Below are positions 26,283-33,609 of a DNA stretch of 45,375 nucleotides, in pieces. The position numbers were made by a program, and so were the translations under genes. The notes beneath the pieces were generated by a model. It was not told where the DNA came from. It searched no databases and saw only the letters and a program-made list of their open reading frames with translations. The stretch's first letter is position 1. The number at the start of each line of letters is the position of its first letter. The DNA comes from Candidatus Edwardsiibacteriota bacterium (GTDB lineage Bacteria > Edwardsbacteria > AC1 > EtOH8): contig JAGVNJ010000069.1 of the NCBI GenBank assembly GCA_020053305.1, forward strand, positions 1-45,375, written 5' to 3'.

Positions 26283-26882
26283 ATGAAAATAAAAATCATC
26301 TTGGTAGTTATCGGTGTTCTTATTGGCGCACATGCCAAAGCCCAAAGCAAATGGGGCATAGAAATAAAAGGCGGATATAATGCAATGCTTGATAATACCA
26401 ATTTCAGCAATTGGGGAAGCGGGTTGACAATGGGCACAGGTGTTATATATCAAGTGAAACCGGGACTTAAGGTCGGGTGGGATACAAAGTACAACAATTA
26501 CCAATATGTCGGGTCAGATAATCACCCATTTTTAGTGAATTGTAGAGTAGAAGGTGAAAATTCTTATTCAATAGACAATTCGATTTTATTACGCTTGCAT
26601 GGGAATGAGGAGCAATTCGGTTTGCATTTTCATACAAAGATAGGTGTTTCGTATTTGTATATTGGTGAAAAAATAATAATAGATGAAACAACAAATGAGA
26701 TCATAGATATATATGAAAATACCGGTATAAACGAAATAAAACCTTTTGGGGCATTGGGGTTAGGATTTAACTTTTCAGTCAGCCCACGGATTAAGCTTAA
26801 GATCGAGAGTGGTTATTCAATTACTTTTGACGCAGAACAGCAATACTTTCCGATGAATTTAATAGTACATTGGAAATTGTAA
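26283..26882 (+). CDS. AT-rich secreted beta-rich (outer-membrane-like) protein
   Basis: I do not recognise a named family. The 199-residue product has a signal peptide (about 1-21, ending AKAQS). The body is alternating hydrophobic/polar beta-strands with aromatic Tyr and Trp (WGIEIKGGYNAML, GTGVIYQVKPGLKVGWDTKY, LGLGFNFSVSPRIKLKIESGYS) and ends in a terminal hydrophobic strand, IVHWKL. This suggests a small eight-stranded outer-membrane barrel of the OmpW/porin-like type. Composition is extreme for this window: 15 of 60 bases are G or C in 26641-26700. It may have been acquired from an AT-rich donor. The acylphosphatase start follows eight bases after the stop. Confidence 0.65.
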   Translation: MKIKIILVVIGVLIGAHAKAQSKWGIEIKGGYNAMLDNTNFSNWGSGLTMGTGVIYQVKPGLKVGWDTKYNNYQYVGSDNHPFLVNCRVEGENSYSIDNSILLRLHGNEEQFGLHFHTKIGVSYLYIGEKIIIDETTNEIIDIYENTGINEIKPFGALGLGFNFSVSPRIKLKIESGYSITFDAEQQYFPMNLIVHWKL

Positions 26883-26890
26883 AGGATAAA

Positions 26891-27157
26891 ATGATTAAAG
26901 CCCATATCACCGGCATGGTGCAGGGCGTGGGATTCAGGTATTACGTTTGGAAACAGGCCAGGCATCTGGGGCTGGCCGGGTATGTACGCAACCTACCGGA
27001 TGGCTCGGTGGAGGCCGAGGCCGAAGGCGAAGAGGAAAAATTAAACAAGTTCATTGAGGCCCTCAAGGCCGGCCCCTCCGGCGCGGTGGTGGAGGATGTT
27101 CAGGTGGAGTGGAAGGAATCCACCGGAAAATACCGGGAGTTTAGTATAACGCACTGA
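26891..27157 (+). CDS. acyP: acylphosphatase
   Basis: Acylphosphatase hydrolyses carboxyl-phosphate bonds of small acyl phosphates. GMVQGVGFRYYVWKQA carries the catalytic arginine, and GYVRNLPDGSVEAEAEG carries the catalytic asparagine; both are intact. At 88 residues it is normal length. ATG 26891 has AAGGAT seven bases upstream; the upstream ATG at 26870 lies inside the preceding gene. Composition returns abruptly to GC-rich after the AT-rich neighbour. Confidence 0.95.
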   Translation: MIKAHITGMVQGVGFRYYVWKQARHLGLAGYVRNLPDGSVEAEAEGEEEKLNKFIEALKAGPSGAVVEDVQVEWKESTGKYREFSITH

Positions 27158-27168
27158 CCTAATAGGCG

Positions 27169-27270
27169 CGTCATCCTGAAGGTGGCATCCGGCTTTGCTG
27201 TTGAAGGATCTGCGCCGATAGGATGTTGATTCTTCGGTTAGCTGGACAGGTTGCCGGACTCAGAATGACG
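27169..27270. repeat. family C inverted repeat (CGTCATCCTGA...TCAGAATGACG), copy 1
   Basis: CGTCATCCTGA (27169-27179) pairs with TCAGAATGACG (27260-27270) with one G-T-type difference, enclosing about 80 bases with internal shorter complementarities (GAAGGATCTG, GATTCTTC). Together with the copy near 35441 it defines a third palindromic family. It begins 12 bases after the acylphosphatase stop. Confidence 0.65.
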
Positions 27271-27300
27271 AAAGACTCTTTGGCAGGGGTGAGGTCAACC

Positions 27301-27396
27301 CCTGGATTCCCGCTGGAAGCCTGCCCTGAGTAAGGCAAGCAAGCCCTGCTGGCTCAGGGTTTATCCCGCACATGATGCGGGACGGGAATGACAAAG
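27301..27396. repeat. family A repeat, expanded copy 4 with nested hairpins
   Basis: The family A ends CCTGGATTCCCGC (left) and CGGGAATGACAAAG (right) are separated by about 70 bases. The interior has its own stems, CCCTGAG (27324-27330)/CTCAGGG (27353-27359) and TCCCGCA (27364-27370)/TGCGGGA (27376-27382). It looks like a family A element expanded by duplication or insertion of hairpins. Confidence 0.6.
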
Positions 27397-27401
27397 GTCA
27401 T

Positions 27402-27423
27402 CCCCTCCTTGATCAAGGAGGGG
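27402..27423. repeat. family B perfect palindrome, copy 6
   Basis: Eleven bases, CCCCTCCTTGA, are followed immediately by their exact reverse complement, giving a 22-base perfect palindrome. Downstream AGAGGTGAGGTC matches the right flank of other family B copies. Confidence 0.75.
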
Positions 27424-27446
27424 AAAGAGGTGAGGTCTAAAATCCC

Positions 27447-27498
27447 AACTCAACCCTTTAATTCCCTTCTCTTGCCAAGAGAAGGGCTGGGATGAGTT
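27447..27498. repeat. family B repeat, copy 7 (near-identical design to the hypB copy)
   Basis: CCCTTCTCTT (27464-27473) pairs with AAGAGAAGGG (27477-27486), and outer arms AACTCA (27447-27452) and TGAGTT (27493-27498) match those of the element at 12031-12079. Confidence 0.8.
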
Positions 27499-27522
27499 CG
27501 GACCCAGGACGCCCCACTGTTT

Positions 27523-27540
27523 CTCCCCTTGATAGGGGAG
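27523..27540. repeat. family B repeat, short copy 8
   Basis: CTCCCCT (27523-27529) pairs with AGGGGAG (27534-27540) around TGAT. The flanks (GACGCCCCACTG on the left, GCGGGCCGGG on the right) suggest a longer degenerate element. Confidence 0.55.
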
Positions 27541-27597
27541 ATGCGGGCCGGGCAAGAAAAGTCTTTGTGCCTTGGTGTCTTGGTGGTTAAGGTGTCC

Positions 27598-27623
27598 TGG
27601 ATTCCCGATTACTCGGGAATGAC
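27598..27623. repeat. family A repeat, copy 5
   Basis: ATTCCCGA (27601-27608) pairs with TCGGGAAT (27613-27620) around TTAC, flanked by TGG and GAC as in copies 1 and 2. Confidence 0.75.
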
Positions 27624-27636
27624 AAACGATCTTTTG

Positions 27637-27680
27637 TGGATTGCTTCATTAGAAAAGCACATTAGTCTTTTCGCAATGAC
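27637..27680. repeat. family A-related repeat (GGATTGC...GCAATGAC variant), copy 6
   Basis: The left arm GGATTGCTTC and right arm TCGCAATGAC enclose about 25 bases. The flanks match family A, but the arms carry TTGC/GCAA instead of TCCCG/CGGGA. It lies 40 bases before the apt start. Confidence 0.5.
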
Positions 27681-27720
27681 AAATCAAATAAAATATCATA
27701 TAACTCATCAGGAGCAGAAC

Positions 27721-28248
27721 ATGGCAGTCAATCTGGAAAAATTCATCAGAGAAGTGCCGGACTTTCCCAAAAAGGGCATCGGCTTCAAGGACATCACCAC
27801 TCTGCTAAAGGACGCCGAGGGCTTCAAACTGGCGGTGGACCAGTTAACCGAACAATTAAAGGGCGTCAAGATAGACGCCATCGCTGTCATCGAATCCCGG
27901 GGCTTTCCCTTCGGCTCGGCTTTGGCCTACAAGCTGGGCACCGGCCTGCTGCTGGTCCGCAAGCCCGGCAAACTGCCGGCTAAAACCATCCGCCAGGAAT
28001 ACGCCCTGGAATACGGCACCGATGCCCTGGAGATCCACCAGGACGCCATCCAGCCGGGACAGAACGTCCTGATCGTGGACGATCTTTTGGCCACCGGCGG
28101 AACGGCCATGGCCGTGGCTCAATTGGTGGAGAAGCTTAAAGGAAAGGTGGCCGCCATCGCTTTCGTGGTGGAGCTGGATTTCCTGAAAGGCCGGGAGAAG
28201 CTTAAGGAATACAATATCATTTCCCTGGTTCATTATCAAAGCGAGTAA
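27721..28248 (+). CDS. apt: adenine phosphoribosyltransferase
   Basis: Apt salvages adenine to AMP with PRPP. The N-terminal VPDFPKKGIGFKDITTLL is the family hallmark, ESRGFPFGSALAYKLG follows, and the PRPP motif VLIVDDLLATGGTA is at about residues 116-129. At 175 residues the length is standard. CAGGAG lies six bases before ATG 27721, which fixes the start; frames beginning as far upstream as 27529 run through the repeat cluster and are not credible. The next gene starts at the base after the stop. Confidence 0.95.
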   Translation: MAVNLEKFIREVPDFPKKGIGFKDITTLLKDAEGFKLAVDQLTEQLKGVKIDAIAVIESRGFPFGSALAYKLGTGLLLVRKPGKLPAKTIRQEYALEYGTDALEIHQDAIQPGQNVLIVDDLLATGGTAMAVAQLVEKLKGKVAAIAFVVELDFLKGREKLKEYNIISLVHYQSE

Positions 28249-28647
28249 TTGAAGAACCGGCTCACATATATCTTTCTGCTGACGGCCTTTTTAGTGCTGA
28301 TCGGCCTGGGACAGGCCCGGGCCCAGCAGGCCTCACCGGCCGACTCGGCCTCCGGGTATTTCCAGGAATACTTCTCCCGGCTGATGGAGGAGTGGCGCCT
28401 CAACCAGATCCAGGAGCTGGCCAAACAATGGGGCATTTCTGCGATGGGCACCAAGGGCATCAGGATGAATCGCAGTTTCTGGGAGGAGCGGCTGAGCATG
28501 GTGATGTGGCTGCCCCGCAGCAGCCGGGGGCAGAGCCTGGTGCTGGAATACCAGTTGAAAAAGCACTTCCTGATCAGGGGGGAGATCGACCGGCATTCCC
28601 GGAGCGACAACGCCTGGATAGATTTCATCTTCCGGACAGAATATTGA
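28249..28647 (+). CDS. small exported protein resembling the extreme C-terminus of TamB (DUF490)
   Basis: From TTG 28249, directly after the apt stop, the product is 132 residues with a clear signal peptide (RLTYIFLLTAFLVLIGLGQARAQ). After an amphipathic helix (YFQEYFSRLMEEWRLNQIQEL) the last 60 residues alternate as beta-strands: LSMVMWLPRS, QSLVLEYQLKKHFLIRGEID, and the terminal WIDFIFRTEY ending in an aromatic residue. The LEYxL, xLRGE and IDFIFRxEY spacing resembles the final strands of TamB, but the whole upstream TamB body is absent. It may be a mini-TamB, an unrelated outer-membrane-associated protein, or a remnant. It precedes the large barrel protein. Confidence 0.65.
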   Translation: MKNRLTYIFLLTAFLVLIGLGQARAQQASPADSASGYFQEYFSRLMEEWRLNQIQELAKQWGISAMGTKGIRMNRSFWEERLSMVMWLPRSSRGQSLVLEYQLKKHFLIRGEIDRHSRSDNAWIDFIFRTEY

Positions 28648-28723
28648 ACGGTTAAACTTCGGCAATGTGAACAGGGTCAAATACGCTTGTAAGCTGTTTA
28701 TCAAATTTATTTTAGGTGTCAAC

Positions 28724-31594
28724 ATGAAACGAATGATCGCTGTATTTTTCTTGGTCGCCTTGGCCATTCCGGCCCTGGCTCAGGACGGCTATTTCGGCAA
28801 GAACAAGGTCAAACACAAGAATTTCCACTGGGAGAAGATCACCACCGAGAATTTCGAGATCTACTTCTACCAGGGAGGGCGGGAGCTGGCCCAGGTGGCG
28901 GCCCGGATGGCCGAGAACGCCGGGCGGAAGATATCCAAGGACATGGGGCACACCCTGTACAACAAGATACCAATCGTGCTGTACACCTCCCACAATGATT
29001 TCGCCCAGACCAACATCGCCCAGGATATCATAGACGAAGGGGTGGGTGGCTTCACCACCCTGCTCAAGAACCGGGTGGTGGTGCCCTACACCGGCTCCTA
29101 TGCCGACCTGGACCATGTGATCACCCATGAGCTGGTCCACGCCTTCATGTTCGATCTGTTCTTCGGGAAATCCATGGAATCCATCTTCTCCCAGCAGAGC
29201 CTGATGCAGCTGCCGCTGTGGTTCGTGGAGGGGATGGCCGAGTACGAATCGCGGGGCTGGGATCCCGAGACCGAGATGATAATCAAGGACCTGGCGCTGA
29301 ACCAGCGGCTGATCCCCATCCAGGAGCTGGACGGTTACGGCGGTAGTTATTTCGTCTACAAAGAGGGCCAGGCCATCATCAAGTTCATAGTCGAGAGGTA
29401 CGGACAGCAGAAGATCGGCGAGATGTTCCACATGCTGAAATCCAGCCGCAGCATGGACAAGACCTGCGAAAAACTTCTGGGCAGCAACGTCGAAAAGCTG
29501 TCCGAGCTGTGGCTCAAGGACATGCATAAAAAGTACTGGCCCTATCTGGCGGCCAAGAAGGAGGTCCCGGACTTTGCCAAACAGTTGACCGAGCATGACG
29601 TCTTCAAGACCGGCTCCTATTTCAACCTGGCCCCCTGTTTCTCGCCCCAGGGCGACAAGATCGCCTACATCTCCGATCAGGACGGCCGGGCCGGGATATA
29701 CATCATCTCCAGCATCGACGGCCACCGCATCAAGCATCTGGTCAAGGGCGAGCAGAACGCCCAGTTCGAGGCCATGCACCTGGCCTGGTTCCGGGGAGGA
29801 CTGACCTGGTCCCCGGACGGCAAGAAGCTGGCCTTTGCCGCCAAGTCCACCACCGGCGACAAGCTGTATGTGGTCCGGGTTGACAACGGGAAGGTCCTTA
29901 AAAAACTGGAGTTCCCGATGGACGGGATTTATTATCCCAGCTGGTCGCCGGCCTCCGACAAGATCGCCTTCTGCGGGCTCAAGGACGGCCAGTCCGACCT
30001 ATATGTGGCGGACATCGCCGACAGCCACAACGTGGTCTACAGCCTGGAGCGGCTGACCGACGATCTGTACGACGACCGGGAGCCGGAGTGGTCCCCGGAC
30101 GGCCGGGAGCTGGTTTTCGTCTCGGATCGCCCGGTCTCGGAAAACCAAGCCTACTTCGACACCCTGCATTTCGGCCGGTACCGCCTGTTCACCATGGATC
30201 CGGTCTCCGGCAGCATCGGCTGCCTGACCCCGGAGGAGGCCATGGTCTCCCGTCCCAGCTGGTCCCCCAAAGGGATAGCCTATACCGCCATCCGCCAGGG
30301 GGTGAGCAACATCTTTGTCATCTCCGGGGACAGCACCCTGCAAGTTACCGATGCCATCACCGGCTGCCTGCAGTCCAAATGGTCCCGGGACGGCAGCAAG
30401 CTGGTCTTCATCGGGTATCACAAGACCGGCTGGAACATCTTCACCATTAAAAATCCGTTAGACAAGCTTCCGGATATCGACAGCCAGAAGGTCTTCTTCT
30501 GGGCCTCGGCCGACACCGGCTGGTACCAGCCCAGGAAATTCGAGCAGCCTCTGGCCGACAGCAACCGATATAAACCCGGCAAGGCCCAAACCAAATTCTC
30601 GGTGGACTGGGCCCAGGGATCATTCAACTACAATACCTTGAGCGGGCTGGGCGGGCAGGCCGAGATCGTGGTCAGCGACGTGATGGGCAACCATCAGTTC
30701 TTCTGGCAGTCGGACATGGTCATCAACCTGCAGAATTCTGATTACCAGCTGACCTATTTCTACCGCCCCCGGCGCTGGGATTACGGGGTCAGCTATTACC
30801 AGTACCATAATTACTATCTGGCCTCCAACAACGACATCATCATCGAAAAGATCAACGGGGTCCAGGGAATACTCTCCTATCCCTTCAATCGCTATCAGCG
30901 GATCGATTTCATGGGAAGCTGGAGCCACTATCAGGAGGAATACTATTATTACTCGGCGCCCGACGCCAGTCTGAACGTGATCATACCGGCGGTGTCCCTG
31001 GTGCACGACAACGTTCAGTGGTCATATTACGGCCCCCGGGAGGGCCGGAGGGCCATGGCTGCGGTGGAGGGCAGCAGCCGGGCCCTGGGCAGCGACCTGA
31101 ATTTCGTCAACTATTTCACCGACATCCGGCAGTACTGGCCGCTTACCAAAAGGTCGGGATTCGCCCTGCGGCTGATGGGCGGGCTTTCCCTGGGATCCGA
31201 CGCCCAGTACTTCGAGCTGGGAGGGCCCTACACCTTAAGGGCCTATGATTACAACGAACTGGACGGCACCCGGATGGCCCTGTGTAACCTGGAGCTGCGG
31301 GTGCCCTTTGTGGACCGGATCCAGATGGCCATCCCGCCCATATCGTTCTACGGCATCCGGGGGGCGCTGTTCTTCGACGTCGGGGCCGCCTGGTCCGACA
31401 GCAGACAGTTTCAGCTTTTTCAGCGCGATCCCTATGCCATGTTGAAAATGAAGGACCTTAACGGGAGCCTGGGCACCGGGATCAGGATGATAATATCGCC
31501 CTTCATGATGAAACTGGATTTCTCCTGGAAGACGGACCTGTCCTCGATCTCCGACAAGGCCAGGATATCCTTCGTGCTGGGCAGCGAGTACTGA
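28724..31594 (+). CDS. single-chain gluzincin peptidase / PD40 propeller / Omp85-like barrel protein
   Basis: The 956-residue product has a signal peptide (1-18, ending ALAQ). Residues about 30-290 form a Peptidase_MA-like gluzincin domain with HELVH (135-139) and the downstream glutamate in WFVEGMAEY (Glu169). Residues about 300-620 carry PD40/TolB-like repeats (SPQGDKIAYISD, SPDGKKLAFAA, SPDGRELVFVSD). The last 330 residues are beta-rich, with GGPYTLRAYDY (Arg839) in the position and context of the Omp85 L6 (V/L)RG(Y/F) motif, and end in FVLGSEY. It is probably an outer-membrane protein with a periplasmic or surface peptidase/propeller region. I know of no characterised example. GTG 28667 is an alternative start. 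The rsmD start overlaps by one base. Confidence 0.8.
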   Translation: MKRMIAVFFLVALAIPALAQDGYFGKNKVKHKNFHWEKITTENFEIYFYQGGRELAQVAARMAENAGRKISKDMGHTLYNKIPIVLYTSHNDFAQTNIAQDIIDEGVGGFTTLLKNRVVVPYTGSYADLDHVITHELVHAFMFDLFFGKSMESIFSQQSLMQLPLWFVEGMAEYESRGWDPETEMIIKDLALNQRLIPIQELDGYGGSYFVYKEGQAIIKFIVERYGQQKIGEMFHMLKSSRSMDKTCEKLLGSNVEKLSELWLKDMHKKYWPYLAAKKEVPDFAKQLTEHDVFKTGSYFNLAPCFSPQGDKIAYISDQDGRAGIYIISSIDGHRIKHLVKGEQNAQFEAMHLAWFRGGLTWSPDGKKLAFAAKSTTGDKLYVVRVDNGKVLKKLEFPMDGIYYPSWSPASDKIAFCGLKDGQSDLYVADIADSHNVVYSLERLTDDLYDDREPEWSPDGRELVFVSDRPVSENQAYFDTLHFGRYRLFTMDPVSGSIGCLTPEEAMVSRPSWSPKGIAYTAIRQGVSNIFVISGDSTLQVTDAITGCLQSKWSRDGSKLVFIGYHKTGWNIFTIKNPLDKLPDIDSQKVFFWASADTGWYQPRKFEQPLADSNRYKPGKAQTKFSVDWAQGSFNYNTLSGLGGQAEIVVSDVMGNHQFFWQSDMVINLQNSDYQLTYFYRPRRWDYGVSYYQYHNYYLASNNDIIIEKINGVQGILSYPFNRYQRIDFMGSWSHYQEEYYYYSAPDASLNVIIPAVSLVHDNVQWSYYGPREGRRAMAAVEGSSRALGSDLNFVNYFTDIRQYWPLTKRSGFALRLMGGLSLGSDAQYFELGGPYTLRAYDYNELDGTRMALCNLELRVPFVDRIQMAIPPISFYGIRGALFFDVGAAWSDSRQFQLFQRDPYAMLKMKDLNGSLGTGIRMIISPFMMKLDFSWKTDLSSISDKARISFVLGSEY

Positions 31595-32151
31595 TGCCGG
31601 TGAGGATAATCGCCGGAGAATTCCGGGGGAGGAACATCAACTGCCCGGATGGCCGGGATGTCCGTCCCACCTCCAGCATGGCCCGGACGGCCATCTTCAA
31701 CGTCCTACAGCAGGGCGGGGCCTGCCGCCGGGCCCTGGACCTTTACGCCGGATCGGGCGCCCTGGGCATCGAGGCCCTGTCCCGCGGGGCGGAATCGATA
31801 GTGCTGGTGGAGAAGGGATCCGGCCCGGCCGGGGCCATAAAGGACAACCTGGCAGCGCTCAAGATATCCCACCGGGCCAGGCTATATTCCGTCGACGCCC
31901 TGGAGTTTTTGAGGAGCTGCGGTGAACAGTTCGACCTGATCCTGGCCGATCCGCCGTATCCCGAGCGCTGCCTGCCGGATATCCTGAATGCCGTGGAGCA
32001 AAGCAAAACGCTCACCGATTACGGCACCCTGGTCATCCAGCACTCCCTGAAGGAGGACTCTCCGGAGAGCTTCGGGGGGCTGAAAAGGTGGAAGAACAAA
32101 ACCTACGGCAAGACCCAGGTCAGTTTTTATCGTTATGATGGGGAGGAATGA
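31594..32151 (+). CDS. rsmD: 16S rRNA (guanine(966)-N(2))-methyltransferase RsmD
   Basis: RsmD methylates G966 of 16S rRNA in the 30S subunit. RIIAGEFRGRNI at the N-terminus, RPTSSMARTAIFNVL, the SAM motif LDLYAGSGALGIEALSRGA and the catalytic DPPY (in LILADPPYPE) are present in order. The length is 185 residues, as expected. The start overlaps the preceding stop by one base (TGATG), and coaD follows one base after the stop, the common rsmD-coaD pairing. Confidence 0.95.
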   Translation: MPVRIIAGEFRGRNINCPDGRDVRPTSSMARTAIFNVLQQGGACRRALDLYAGSGALGIEALSRGAESIVLVEKGSGPAGAIKDNLAALKISHRARLYSVDALEFLRSCGEQFDLILADPPYPERCLPDILNAVEQSKTLTDYGTLVIQHSLKEDSPESFGGLKRWKNKTYGKTQVSFYRYDGEE

Positions 32152-32152
32152 A

Positions 32153-32635
32153 ATGGGAAACCTGGCAATTTATCCCGGGACCTTCGACCCGGTGACCAAC
32201 GGGCACCTGGATATCATCCAGCGCGGGTCGGAGATATTTGAACGGATCATAGTGGCGGTGGCCTCCAGCCGGAATAAAAATCCCCTGTTCTCCCTGGAGG
32301 AGCGGGTGGAGATGCTCAAAAAAACCACCGCCGGATATAAAGGAGTGACGGTGGAATCCTTCGACGGCCTGCTGGTGGACTATGCCCGGGCCCAGGGGGC
32401 CCGGGTCATCATCCGGGGCCTCCGGGCGGTGTCCGATTTCGAATACGAGTTCCAGCTGGCCCTGATGAACCGAAAGCTGAATTCCGAGATGGACACCTTC
32501 TTTGTGATGCCCTCGGAAAAGTACGTATATTTAAACTCCGGCCTGATCAAGGAGATCTCCCGCATGGGCGGCGATATTTCTTCCCTGGTGCCGGGGGAAG
32601 TGCTGAAAAAATTAAAAGCGAAGTACCATAAATGA
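32153..32635 (+). CDS. coaD: phosphopantetheine adenylyltransferase
   Basis: CoaD adenylates 4'-phosphopantetheine to dephospho-CoA, the penultimate step of CoA synthesis. YPGTFDPVTNGHLDII contains the nucleotidyltransferase TxGH-type motif, IRGLRAVSDFEYE binds substrate, and the C-terminal SSLVP segment is typical. The 160-residue length matches E. coli CoaD. GGGAGG before ATG 32153 fixes the start; ATG 32135 lies inside rsmD. Its last four bases overlap the obg start (ATGA). Confidence 0.95.
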   Translation: MGNLAIYPGTFDPVTNGHLDIIQRGSEIFERIIVAVASSRNKNPLFSLEERVEMLKKTTAGYKGVTVESFDGLLVDYARAQGARVIIRGLRAVSDFEYEFQLALMNRKLNSEMDTFFVMPSEKYVYLNSGLIKEISRMGGDISSLVPGEVLKKLKAKYHK

Positions 32636-33609
32636 GTTTAGTAGACAAAGCAGAACTGGAGATCACGGCCGGGAACGGGGGCAAAGGAGCCATCAGTTTC
32701 CGCCGGGAGAAATTCGTCCCCAAGGGCGGCCCGGACGGCGGAGATGGCGGCAAGGGCGGCTCGGTGATTCTGGAGGTCAACCCCAATCTGGTGACCCTCC
32801 GGGATTTCAGATATCAGCGCCGCTTCAAGGCCAGGCCCGGTCAGAACGGGGCCTATAAAAAAATGTACGGGGCCAACGGGCCGGACTGCGTCATCCAGGT
32901 CCCTCCCGGCACTTTGGTATACGACAAGGAGACCGGCGAACTGCTGGCGGACCTGATAGAGCCGGCCAGCCGGATAGTGGTGGCCAAAGGGGGTATCGGC
33001 GGCCGGGGCAACGCCAAGTTCGCCACCTCCACCAACCAGACACCCCGAGTGGCCGAAAAGGGGCAGATAGGCGAAAGCAAGACTTTATTGTTGGACCTGA
33101 AGCTGCTGGCTGACGTTGGCTTGCTGGGGTTCCCTAATGCTGGAAAATCAACCCTGCTGTCCTGTCTGTCGGAGGCCCGACCCAAGGTGGGCAATTATCC
33201 CTTTACCACCCTTTCGCCCAATCTGGGGGTGATGGAACTGGAGGGGTTCAAGACCTGCACGGTGGCCGATATGCCGGGGCTGATCGAAGGGGCCCACCAA
33301 GGCAAGGGGCTGGGCACCCGTTTCTTAAGGCACGTGGAGCGGACTAAGCTGCTGGTCTATGTGATCGACGCTTCGGTGGCTGACCCCTGGAAGGAGTACC
33401 GGGTATTGAAGGATGAACTGATCGAATTCAACCCCGCTATTGCCAAAAGGCCGTCATTGCTGATCCTTAACAAGATGGACCTGGTCAAGAAAAAACCATC
33501 CGCGCCCAAGGGGCTAAAGGCCATTTATATTTCGGCCCTCAAGGCGGAGGGCATCCCCGAATTGAAAAAAGCCATTACCAAAGCATTGAGCAAGGTAAAA
33601 AATGACTGA
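32632..33609 (+). CDS. obg: GTPase Obg/CgtA
   Basis: Obg is a ribosome-associated GTPase coupling 50S assembly to growth and stress. The glycine-rich N-terminal Obg fold (GNGGKGAISFRREKF, GGPDGGDGGKGG) spans about residues 1-155, then the G domain with G1 GFPNAGKST (166-174), DMPGL (G3), NKMD (G4) and SALKAEG (G5-like). The 325 residues lack a long C-terminal extension, as in many Gram-negative bacteria. It overlaps coaD by four bases and the next gene by eight, so it is in a tight operon. Confidence 0.96.
   Translation: MSLVDKAELEITAGNGGKGAISFRREKFVPKGGPDGGDGGKGGSVILEVNPNLVTLRDFRYQRRFKARPGQNGAYKKMYGANGPDCVIQVPPGTLVYDKETGELLADLIEPASRIVVAKGGIGGRGNAKFATSTNQTPRVAEKGQIGESKTLLLDLKLLADVGLLGFPNAGKSTLLSCLSEARPKVGNYPFTTLSPNLGVMELEGFKTCTVADMPGLIEGAHQGKGLGTRFLRHVERTKLLVYVIDASVADPWKEYRVLKDELIEFNPAIAKRPSLLILNKMDLVKKKPSAPKGLKAIYISALKAEGIPELKKAITKALSKVKND

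Noticed and set aside
27529-27720. N-terminal extension of apt
   Set aside because: The extension is translated repeat sequence. ATG 27721 has a good ribosome site and gives the standard Apt N-terminus.
27158-27720. CRISPR array
   Set aside because: The repeats are palindromes of different families with irregular spacing and no constant direct repeat or uniform spacers. No cas gene is in the window.
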